This document shows, piece by piece, positions 1-5,139 of a DNA stretch of 5,364 bases. Each line of letters begins with the position of its first letter. Positions within the stretch are counted from its first letter, which is position 1. Below the pieces are notes generated by a model, which saw nothing but the letters and a program-made list of their open reading frames with translations, was not told the DNA's origin and ran no database searches. Origin of the DNA: Chloroflexota bacterium (GTDB taxonomy: Bacteria; Chloroflexota; Anaerolineae; B4-G1; SLSP01). A program made the translations under genes and the position numbers. Location: contig JAAAOZ010000451.1 in assembly GCA_009908585.1 (NCBI GenBank), positions 1-5,364 on the forward strand. Direction: 5' to 3'.

Positions 1-601
1 ACGGATCGATCTGCTCGATGAAGGCTGTGCGGCGGCGCGTCTCCTCCGCGTGCTCCGCGATGGCCGCCGCCCACGCCGGGTTCGAATAGGCGGATTCATC
101 TAGCAGATCCTTCCAGCGGCGCGCGAAGCTGGGAATCCCGATCATCGGGACGGCGGCCTGCATCTGTGGCAGGTTGGCGAAGATCAAGAAACTGGCGTAG
201 CCGCCCATCGATAGGCCCGTCACGCCGCAGCGCTCCAAATCGAGCCGGGGATCATCGGCGTAGTAGGCCAGCAGCGTCTTAACATCCGCGAGGCAGCGCT
301 GGATCACTTCGAAGAAGGCGAAGCCCGTGTCCAAGCCCACCTCCGGCGGATAGATGCCGCCGTGCTCAGGATCGGCGGCGTGATCCAAGCGGGGATGGTA
401 GCGCTCGCCGTGCAACCACGCATCGAAGCTGATGACGACAAAGCCGCGCTGCGCCAATCGATAGCCCAGCGACAGGGCGCTCTCTTTCGTCCCGCCATAG
501 CCGGAGACGAAAAAGATCACGGGGCAGGCCTTCGCCCCCTCCGGCGAGATCGTGAGCGTGGGAATTCCCTGAATGGTCAGGGTTTCTAACTGCAAATTCA
601 T
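1..601 (-). CDS. Alpha/beta hydrolase, N-terminal 200 residues (cut by window edge)
   Basis: Open from an ATG at 601 to the left edge with no stop, so the C-terminal part, including the catalytic His and probably the acid residue, is not visible. The start has a good Shine-Dalgarno (AAGGAG, complement of 610-615), 8 nt from the ATG. The fragment shows the alpha/beta hydrolase core: a first strand CPVIFFVSGYGG (residues 26-37) whose SGYGG likely forms the oxyanion-hole loop, a second strand FVVISFDAWLHGER (54-67), and the nucleophile elbow GLSMGG (129-134) with Ser131 as predicted nucleophile. This order and spacing resemble the dienelactone hydrolase / S9-like esterase group, for example YjfP-type esterases. 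It should hydrolyse an ester or similar bond in the cytoplasm, as no signal peptide is seen; the substrate cannot be inferred. It lies 73 nt downstream of the ABC ATPase, with a strong stem-loop between them, so co-transcription is possible but not assured. Confidence 0.85.
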   Translation of the reverse strand, partial: MNLQLETLTIQGIPTLTISPEGAKACPVIFFVSGYGGTKESALSLGYRLAQRGFVVISFDAWLHGERYHPRLDHAADPEHGGIYPPEVGLDTGFAFFEVIQRCLADVKTLLAYYADDPRLDLERCGVTGLSMGGYASFLIFANLPQMQAAVPMIGIPSFARRWKDLLDESAYSNPAWAAAIAEHAEETRRRTAFIEQIDP

Positions 602-644
602 CGCGGTGTCTCCTTGTTGCTTTGTGAGGTGGTTTGCCGTTTCT

Positions 645-668
645 CGCCCGGATGTTTACGTCCGGGCG
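645..668 (-). terminator. GC-rich stem-loop after the ABC ATPase stop
   Basis: CGCCCGGATG (645-654) pairs with CGTCCGGGCG (659-668), a 10-bp stem with one G-T wobble and a TTTA loop. It begins 6 nt past the stop codon of the ABC gene. No T-run follows on either strand, so it is not a classical rho-independent terminator. It could be an attenuating or 3'-end-protecting hairpin between the ATPase and the hydrolase. Confidence 0.45.
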
Positions 669-674
669 ACGACT

Positions 675-1736
675 TCATTCTTCCCCCAGCCAGCACAGCG
701 CCGCCGGGTCGATGATGATCGTCGCCTCGGCATCGACCTCCGGCACGTCGTCGCCCAGGCTTGGGGAGAAGGTCAACGTCACGTCCTCCACCGCGATGGT
801 GACGCGATAGAGTTGCCCGTGGAAGATGCGCCGCTCGATGCGGCCCGTCAAGGCATTCTCGGCATCGGAGGCGACGTCCGGCCTGGCGATGCGCACGCCC
901 CAGGGATGGATGAGGAGCGTGCCCTCGGCGCCGGTGGATGGAAAATCACAGGCTTCGCCCAGCGTCAGGCGCCCCACCGAGGTGGCGACCTCGCGGGGGC
1001 CGGTCACGCGCGCTTCGAGCAGGTTCCGCAGGCCCAGGAAGCGCGCGACCCACGCGCTCGCCGGCCTGCGATAGACCTCCGCCGGGCGACCCGATTGGAC
1101 GACGCCTCCGTCGTGCAGGAGCAGCACGCGGTCGGCCACGGCGAAAGCCTCCTCCTGGTCGTGCGTCACGGTGATCGTCGTCACGCCGACGCGGCGCAGG
1201 ATCGCGGGCAACTCTGTCATGAGCCGCTCGCGCAGATTGCGATCCAGCGCGCCTAACGGCTCATCTAAGAGCAGCAGGCGGGGTTCCGGCGCCAGACTGC
1301 GGGCCAACGCGACGCGCTGCTGCTCTCCGCCGGAGAGATCGCCGACGTCGCGCCCGCCGAAGCCCTCGAGGCCCACGCGCGCCAACACCGCATCGACGCG
1401 CGCCTTGGTTTCCTGGCGGTCGGCGCCGCGCATCCGCAACCCGAAGGCCACGTTCTCCGCCACAGTGCGATGCGGGAAGAGTGCGTAGGCCTGGAACATC
1501 AGTCCCACGCCGCGATGATGCGCGGGCAGCGACGTGATCTCCTCGTCATCTAACCACACGCGGCCGGCCTCCGCCGCCTCCAACCCGGCGAGGATGCGCA
1601 GGAGCGTCGTCTTGCCGCTGCCCGACGGCCCCAGTAAGCTCACCACCTCCCCGCGCGCCACCTCGAACGAGACGCCGCTGAGCAGCGGCGCGCCTTCATA
1701 TTGCTTGTGGATCTCTTCGACTCGGAGAAAGGTCAT
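675..1736 (-). CDS. ABC transporter ATP-binding protein (PotA/FbpC/ThiQ-like, TOBE-like tail)
   Basis: A complete 353-residue nucleotide-binding subunit of an ABC importer, acting at the cytoplasmic face of the membrane. All catalytic motifs are intact: Walker A GPSGSGKTT (36-44), Q-loop FQAYALFPH (81-89, Gln82), signature LSGGEQQR (134-141), Walker B LLLLDEP (154-160, Glu159 catalytic), D-loop GALD (162-165) and H-loop THD (191-193, His192). The segment ALFPHRTVAENVAFGL and the roughly 115-residue C-terminal extension, with a TOBE-like stretch near 293-345, place it in the group that serves iron(III), polyamine, thiamine, sulfate or sugar importers. The substrate cannot be told from this subunit. 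No permease or binding protein is in view, so partners must lie elsewhere or the gene is an orphan. The ATG at 1736 has a modest AGAGG Shine-Dalgarno (1745-1749) 8 nt away. The gene probably has its own promoter, since about 440 nt of non-coding DNA precede it. Confidence 0.95.
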   Translation of the reverse strand: MTFLRVEEIHKQYEGAPLLSGVSFEVARGEVVSLLGPSGSGKTTLLRILAGLEAAEAGRVWLDDEEITSLPAHHRGVGLMFQAYALFPHRTVAENVAFGLRMRGADRQETKARVDAVLARVGLEGFGGRDVGDLSGGEQQRVALARSLAPEPRLLLLDEPLGALDRNLRERLMTELPAILRRVGVTTITVTHDQEEAFAVADRVLLLHDGGVVQSGRPAEVYRRPASAWVARFLGLRNLLEARVTGPREVATSVGRLTLGEACDFPSTGAEGTLLIHPWGVRIARPDVASDAENALTGRIERRIFHGQLYRVTIAVEDVTLTFSPSLGDDVPEVDAEATIIIDPAALCWLGEE

Positions 1737-1794
1737 GGTCGTTGCCTCTGATATTGTCCATAGATGTGTGATGGGATTATTTCATGCCACGCCT

Positions 1795-1823
1795 ATTGTA
1801 CTCCAGCTTATGAAAGTCACCAA
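1795..1823 (-). promoter_or_regulatory. Possible sigma70-type promoter for the ABC ATPase gene
   Basis: On the minus strand, TTGGTG (complement of 1818-1823) and TACAAT (complement of 1795-1800) are separated by exactly 17 nt. The -10 is good (5 of 6 to TATAAT) and the -35 only has TTG. The predicted start would lie near 1787, about 50 nt upstream of the ATG. This is a pattern match only. Confidence 0.35.
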
Positions 1824-1837
1824 AGTGTAGGTTGGTG

Positions 1838-1852
1838 AGACCCGAAGGGTCT
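1838..1852. other. Small hairpin in the ABC gene upstream region
   Basis: AGACCC (1838-1843), GAA, GGGTCT (1847-1852) form a perfect 6-bp stem with a 3-nt loop. It lies upstream of the predicted ABC promoter and is not followed by a T-run on either strand. The rest of 1853-1920 has no gene; it contains a run of nine G (1893-1901) followed by TAGCC. Confidence 0.35.
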
Positions 1853-1920
1853 GAACGGGGGCATGTCCTATGACGCTCAGATTACTGATCTTGGGGGGGG
1901 GTAGCCGAGATAATTTTACA

Positions 1921-2096
1921 AAACAGGGTTAATTTTTTGGAAAAGCAGCCTTAATCTTTCGGCAAGATAGCGTTAATCTTTCAGTGAGATAGCACTAATC
2001 TCTCATTGAGATAGCATTGATCTCTCGGCGAGATAGCGTTAATCTTCCGAAAAGATAGCGTTGATTTCTCATCAAGATAGCGTTGATCTTTCACGC
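1921..2096. repeat. Array of eight 22-bp tandem repeats with an internal dyad
   Basis: Eight units of exactly 22 bp start at 1921, 1943, 1965, 1987, 2009, 2031, 2053 and 2075, with no insertion or deletion between them. The last six are well conserved, with core AGATAGCGTTRATCTYTC followed by four variable bases; the first two are degenerate. Each good unit contains AGAT-N7-ATCT. Including the base before AGAT and the base after ATCT, the arms are 5 bp and pair perfectly in units 3, 4, 5 and 8. Because 22 is not a multiple of 3, the array is not a protein repeat. It lies between the kinase operon's 3' end and the ABC gene, about 100 bp upstream of the predicted ABC promoter. Two helical turns per unit would place all units on one DNA face, which suits serial protein binding, but the function is unknown. 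Confidence 0.9.
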
Positions 2097-2118
2097 TAGC
2101 TCGACTGGCTTTGACAGC

Positions 2119-2152
2119 CCACCGGGGCGATGTGTGCGCATCGCCCCGGTGG
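2119..2152 (-). terminator. Perfect 14-bp stem-loop closing the two-component operon
   Basis: CCACCGGGGCGATG (2119-2132) pairs without mismatch with 2139-2152 around a 6-nt loop TGTGCG. It lies 27 nt past the kinase stop codon on the minus strand. It is very GC-rich and lacks a T-run on either side, as does the hairpin behind the ABC gene. A 3'-end or terminator role is inferred from its position. Confidence 0.55.
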
Positions 2153-2179
2153 TTGGATTGGATGATCCCCGTCTGTTCG

Positions 2180-3634
2180 TTATGTTTCTTCCGGCGCCCT
2201 CGTCGGCAATTTGACGGTGAATTGCGTGCCGCGCGCGACATCGCTCTCCACGTCGATCTCGCCGTGCTGCGCTTTGACCAGCGTGTGCGCAATCGAGAGG
2301 CCCAGGCCGAAGCCCGGCGTCGTGCGCGAGCTGTCGCCGCGATAGAAGCGGTCGAAGATCCGCGCTTGCAGTTCCTCCGACATGCCCGGCCCGCTGTCGG
2401 TCACCTCGATGGTGATTTCGTCGTCGCTCTGGCTCGATGTGATTTGAATTGGCCCGTGGGCGTGCTTGATGGCGTTATCCACCAAGATGAGTAGCACTTG
2501 CTTGAGCGCGTCCTCGTTGCCCCACGCGGTGGCATCCTCCGCCGTTAATTCGCACGCGATCTCCCGCTCAGGAGCCAGCAAGCGCGCCTGGCGGCAGATC
2601 TCCTCGATCAGCGGCGGCACCGTCACCGGCCCGAGCGCCAGCCTGCGCCCGGCATCCGCGCGCGCCAGCGTCAGCAGATCGCGCACCAGGCGGCTCAGGC
2701 GCTCGCTTTCCCCCACGAGATCCTCCAGAATATCTTCCTGCTCCGCCGAGGGCGGCGGCGGATCGCGCCGGAGAAGGTCCAAGTTGCCGCGAATGGTGGT
2801 GAGCGGCGTGCGCAACTCGTGGGAGACATCGGCGACGAAGTCGCGCTGGACTTGGAGCGCGTGCGAGATCTGCTCGAACGCCTCCTGAAGCTGGGAGAGC
2901 ATCCGATTGAAGGTCATCGCCAGGCGGCCCAACTCATCCGGCGGGCCATCGTAGGCCACGCGCGAGGAGAAATCGCGCGCCTCTCCGATCTCCCGCGCGG
3001 CCTGCGTGATGCGATGGATCGGCCGGAGCGTGACGCCCGAAAGCCACCACCCCACACCGAAGGCGATCAGCGTCGTCGCTGCGCTGCCCAGGATCAGCGC
3101 GAGGCCCAGCGAGCGCAGCGAGCGGTCGCGATCCGCCAGCGAGCGGGCGACCTGAACGATGCCGGTCAAGCCGTTGGGGCTGCGCACCGGCTCGTTGTAG
3201 ACTAGGAAACGTTCTTCTTCGAGGGTCGCGATCTCAAGCGCGGGGCGCCCTTGTTGGAGCTGGACTAATCCACGTCGGCTGAGCGGTAGAGAATCTACCC
3301 GCTCGTTCGTGGTCAGGTCGAGCGGCTGGCCCTTCGCATCCAACAGGCGGACGATGTCGCGCGGTCGTTGGAGGGCGGCTATCTGACGGAGATTCTCCAG
3401 CATGCGTTGGTGCATCGCGTTCCGGTTGCCGGGCGGATTGGGCGTGATCCTCATCGGTCCCTGCTGAATCCGCTCCCAGGTGAGGGAGAGTTGCTTGGCG
3501 GTTTTGATGAGATCGCTTTGGATGATGCGCCGGGTATATCGAGCCTGCGCGGCGTAGAGCACTGTGCTGAAGAGAATCAGCGTGAGCGCTAAGATGGCGC
3601 TGTATAAGAGCGTCAGCCGTAAGCGGATGGACAT
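2180..3634 (-). CDS. HAMP-containing sensor histidine kinase, two-component system
   Basis: Complete 484-residue membrane sensor kinase. The order is: TM1 about 7-29; an extracytoplasmic sensor region about 30-173 with no recognisable fold; TM2 about 174-199; HAMP about 200-252 starting at TLRPIHRIT; and a HisKA dimerisation domain with FVADVSHELRTPL, where His272 is the phosphoacceptor. The HATPase domain has N-box DNAIKHAH (386-393, Asn387), G1 DSGPGM (413-418), F-box FDRFYRGD (427-434) and G2 GFGLGLSIA (441-449). All residues needed for ATP binding and autophosphorylation are present. A short proline-rich stretch DPPPPSAEQ (291-299) joins the two HisKA helices. Architecture and length match the common BaeS/MprB-like kinases, but the signal is unknown. 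The ATG at 3634 follows AGGAGG (complement of 3639-3644) at 4 nt. It lies 77 nt downstream of its regulator gene and is very probably co-transcribed with it. Confidence 0.95.
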   Translation of the reverse strand: MSIRLRLTLLYSAILALTLILFSTVLYAAQARYTRRIIQSDLIKTAKQLSLTWERIQQGPMRITPNPPGNRNAMHQRMLENLRQIAALQRPRDIVRLLDAKGQPLDLTTNERVDSLPLSRRGLVQLQQGRPALEIATLEEERFLVYNEPVRSPNGLTGIVQVARSLADRDRSLRSLGLALILGSAATTLIAFGVGWWLSGVTLRPIHRITQAAREIGEARDFSSRVAYDGPPDELGRLAMTFNRMLSQLQEAFEQISHALQVQRDFVADVSHELRTPLTTIRGNLDLLRRDPPPPSAEQEDILEDLVGESERLSRLVRDLLTLARADAGRRLALGPVTVPPLIEEICRQARLLAPEREIACELTAEDATAWGNEDALKQVLLILVDNAIKHAHGPIQITSSQSDDEITIEVTDSGPGMSEELQARIFDRFYRGDSSRTTPGFGLGLSIAHTLVKAQHGEIDVESDVARGTQFTVKLPTRAPEET

Positions 3635-3667
3635 CGTCCCTCCTTGTCCTTCCTTAAGAAAATAGGC

Positions 3668-3715
3668 GTAGGGCGGATTGCCAATCCGCCTGGTCGGAAT
3701 ACCATTCCGACCTAC
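3668..3715. repeat. Paired palindromes between regulator and kinase genes (REP/BIME-like)
   Basis: Two adjacent hairpins with 3-nt loops: GGCGGATT (3672-3679) / AATCCGCC (3683-3690), extended by a G-T wobble, and GGTCGGAAT (3692-3700) / ATTCCGACC (3704-3712). GTAGG (3668-3672) can also pair with CCTAC (3711-3715), closing an alternative three-way structure. The two stems are alike except at two base pairs, and both changes are compensated. The right edge overlaps the regulator's stop codon: the TAG is supplied by the repeat. A third relative lies at 4409-4429. The position inside the operon would let it modulate kinase relative to regulator expression, but that is inference. Confidence 0.8.
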
Positions 3716-4392
3716 AATTTCTCTTCGCGCAACACGTACCCCACGCCCCGGATGGTTTGGATGAGGCGCGGTTCATCCTCAGCCTCCAGCTTTTTGCGCA
3801 GATAGCCCACGTAGACCTCCAAGACGTTGTCATCGCCCTGGAAATCGTAGCCCCAGACCTGGGTGAGGAGTTGGCGACGTTCCAGCACCTGGCGCGGATG
3901 GCGCATAAGGGTTTGGAGCAGATCGAACTCCGTCGGCGTGAGCGAGATAGGCCGGTCGGCGCGCTGCACTTCGCGTGTGGTGGGGTTTAACGCCAGATCG
4001 GTGAACTCAAGTTTCTCCGATGTCCCTTTGCCCGCGCGGCGCAGGAGCGCGCGCACCCGCGCTACCAACTCCGAGGAGGCGAAGGGTTTGACCAGATAAT
4101 CATCCGCGCCGCGCTCCAGGCCCTCGACGCGATTCTGGACCGCGTCCCGCGCCGTGAGCATCAAAATGGGCGTCTCATCCTGGCCGGCGCGCAACTCCTC
4201 CAGCACGCCGATGCCGTCCAATTTGGGCAGCATCCAATCCAAGATGATGACGTCCGGCCGCTCCTCGTAGGCCTTCGCCAGCGCCGCCTCGCCGTCGGTG
4301 ACGGTTGTCACCGCGTAGCCCTCGTAGGCCAACGTCCGCTGCAACATCTTGAGCAAGCGCTGATCGTCGTCCACAATCAATACTTTGTCCAC
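3712..4392 (-). CDS. OmpR/PhoB-family response regulator, GTG start preferred
   Basis: 226 residues from the GTG at 4392. Receiver domain 1-118: acidic pocket DDD (8-10), phosphoacceptor Asp52 in LDWMLPK (51-57), switch Thr80 in MLTARD (78-83) and Lys102 in VKPF (101-104). The winged-helix DNA-binding domain is about 127-223, with LTPTEFDLLQ (151-160), the recognition helix around 187-202 (DDNVLEVYVGYLRKKL) and the C-terminal hairpin TIRGVGYVLRE (213-223). It is a transcription regulator activated by the kinase encoded just downstream. A longer reading from an ATG at 4422 is possible, but that ATG lies in the loop of a palindromic repeat and has no Shine-Dalgarno. The GTG has AGGAG at 6 nt and gives the family's usual beginning (DKVLIVDDD). 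The stop TAG comes from the adjoining palindrome. Target genes are unknown. Confidence 0.95.
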   Translation of the reverse strand: MDKVLIVDDDQRLLKMLQRTLAYEGYAVTTVTDGEAALAKAYEERPDVIILDWMLPKLDGIGVLEELRAGQDETPILMLTARDAVQNRVEGLERGADDYLVKPFASSELVARVRALLRRAGKGTSEKLEFTDLALNPTTREVQRADRPISLTPTEFDLLQTLMRHPRQVLERRQLLTQVWGYDFQGDDNVLEVYVGYLRKKLEAEDEPRLIQTIRGVGYVLREEKL

Positions 4393-4398
4393 GTTGTG

Positions 4399-4403
4399 CT
4401 CCT
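4399..4403 (-). promoter_or_regulatory. Ribosome-binding site deciding the regulator's GTG start
   Basis: The complement of 4399-4403 is AGGAG, followed by CACAAC and then GTG at 4392. The 6-nt spacing is near ideal. No comparable site precedes the in-frame ATG at 4422, which favours the GTG. Confidence 0.8.
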
Positions 4404-4408
4404 GGTGC

Positions 4409-4429
4409 GGTCGGAATGGCATCCCGACC
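4409..4429 (-). repeat. Palindrome copy in the regulator leader
   Basis: GGTCGGAAT (4409-4417), loop GGC, ATCCCGACC (4421-4429). It matches 20 of 24 positions of the palindrome at 3691-3714, in the same direction, including the flanking CCTA. The stem has one imperfect pair: A-C on the plus strand but G-U on the minus strand, so it stays closed in the transcribed RNA. It ends 5 nt before the regulator's Shine-Dalgarno. On the plus strand it is followed by TATTTTT and so mimics a terminator, though no plus-strand gene needs one. Confidence 0.75.
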
Positions 4430-4449
4430 TATTTTTGCTATTTGCCGTT

Positions 4450-4694
4450 CTATCCACCCGACACTTCTTGGCTCACGGATAAACACGGATTAACGCAGAT
4501 ATTTTTTTGATTTTTATATTGCAGGAGGAGCCATTGCGAGAATGTAAGGATTAAAATTCAGCCTTAAACCCGTCCAAATGGACGTGAGCAGTAAGATACA
4601 CCTCAAGATGGAGAACTTCTCCGCTGAAAGATCTAAAAAATCCGTGTGATCCGTGAAATCCGTGAGCTGTTTTCTGAAAGTGTCAGGTAGCTAG
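4450..4694. mobile_element. MITE-like inverted-repeat element, 245 bp, no ORF
   Basis: The outer 17 bp are inverted repeats, 14 of 17 identical: CTATCCACCCGACACTT at 4450-4466 against the complement of 4678-4694. After a short length difference, the arms continue with a shared GCTCACGGAT and a nearby CACGGAT (from 4471 on the left, up to 4666 on the right), then a T-rich run. The interior has two small palindromes: CGTCCAAATGGACG (4571-4584), close to the exact centre of the element, and GGAGAACTTCTCC (4610-4622). No coding frame is present. It is bracketed by TTTGCCGTT at 4441-4449 and 4695-4703, which could be a 9-bp target duplication. However, the same 9-mer also occurs at 633-641, and the identity may extend past it (GCTA before both), so the duplication is not certain. 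It sits between the likely promoter and the regulator gene. Confidence 0.6.
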
Positions 4695-4732
4695 TTTGCC
4701 GTTTTGTTATTTGTTGTTTTGTTGCTTCCCCT

Positions 4733-4760
4733 ATTATACCCTCCCTGCCTGAGAAGTCCC
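4733..4760 (-). promoter_or_regulatory. Likely promoter of the two-component operon
   Basis: The complement of 4733-4738 is a perfect TATAAT. The best -35 is GGGACT (complement of 4755-4760) at 16 nt, matching TTGACA only at GAC, so the promoter may need an activator. The predicted start near 4726 would give a leader of about 330 nt that runs through the MITE-like element and the leader palindrome before the regulator's GTG. Confidence 0.4.
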
Positions 4761-5062
4761 TGAGAGAGCGATGGGGCAAACGAAGCAGTACCAAGAGTCG
4801 GAGATACACGAGATTTCACGCCAAGCGATTTAGGCCGTCCCAAGAAAATAACTCCCCCAACTACAAACGATTTTCTGAGGAAGCAGCCTGTTGTTTGGAA
4901 GGTTTTAAAATTTGGACTTACCTTAGTGCCCGCATCAACCCCAGCTTCGTTTGCCTTGAACTTGGTTGAGCTCGCTCTAAGATGTCGAGAGCGAGTTTCC
5001 CAGTCGATTTACTTCGAATTCCCGTGATGGTGTCAGGCTCGTAAACTATCGCGGGTTTGATG
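4739..5062. other. Non-coding stretch with one clear hairpin
   Basis: I see no gene here; reading frames are short and unlike any family I know. Composition is AT-richer than the coding part. The one clear structure is CTCGCTCT (4971-4978) pairing with AGAGCGAG (4988-4995) around a 9-nt loop, extendable outward by wobble pairs and followed on the plus strand by TTTCCC. It could be a weak terminator or a relic. Confidence 0.5.
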
Positions 5063-5068
5063 TATAAT
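5063..5068 (+). promoter_or_regulatory. Possible -10 box firing rightward into the structured region
   Basis: A perfect TATAAT lies on the plus strand, with no convincing -35 at 16-18 nt and no extended -10 TGn. If real, a transcript would begin near 5075 and run into the hairpin-rich segment at the right edge. Confidence 0.25.
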
Positions 5069-5100
5069 ATCGAACTGGAAACTGGGCATGGTTTAAGTTA

Positions 5101-5139
5101 GATTGACGCTTTTGGATGATGTATCTTTTGCTACCCCCC
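5101..5139 (-). repeat. Inverted partial copy of the array's G-run end
   Basis: Read on the minus strand: GGGGGGTAGC (complement of 5130-5139), 19 nt, then AGCGTCAATCT ending near 5100. The plus strand at 1896-1935 has GGGGGGTAGC, also 19 nt, then AGGGTTAATTT, the core of the first array unit. The core AGCGTCAATCT is 10 of 11 identical to the consensus array core AGCGTTAATCT. Confidence 0.5.

Noticed and set aside
573..1256. Long plus-strand reading frame of 227 codons
   Set aside because: Entirely antisense to the ABC ATPase and to the hydrolase start; composition is arginine/alanine-rich as expected for a shadow of GC-rich coding DNA, with no domain.
1921..2096. CRISPR array
   Set aside because: Units follow each other with only 4 variable bases between cores; no spacers of 25-45 nt and no cas genes.
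1981..2292. Minus-strand frame of 103 codons through the 22-bp array
   Set aside because: It overlaps the kinase 3' end out of frame; the 22-bp period shifts frame every unit, so no peptide repeat is preserved.
2466..3205. Plus-strand frames opposite the kinase
   Set aside because: They are shadows of the intact kinase gene, low in complexity (Ser/Arg-rich) and lack Shine-Dalgarno sites.
4409..4437. Plus-strand rho-independent terminator (hairpin plus TATTTTT)
   Set aside because: No plus-strand gene ends here; the hairpin belongs to the palindrome family also found at 3692-3712.
4771..4833. Short plus-strand peptide of 20 codons from ATG at 4771
   Set aside because: Too short, weak ribosome-binding site, no similarity that I recognise.
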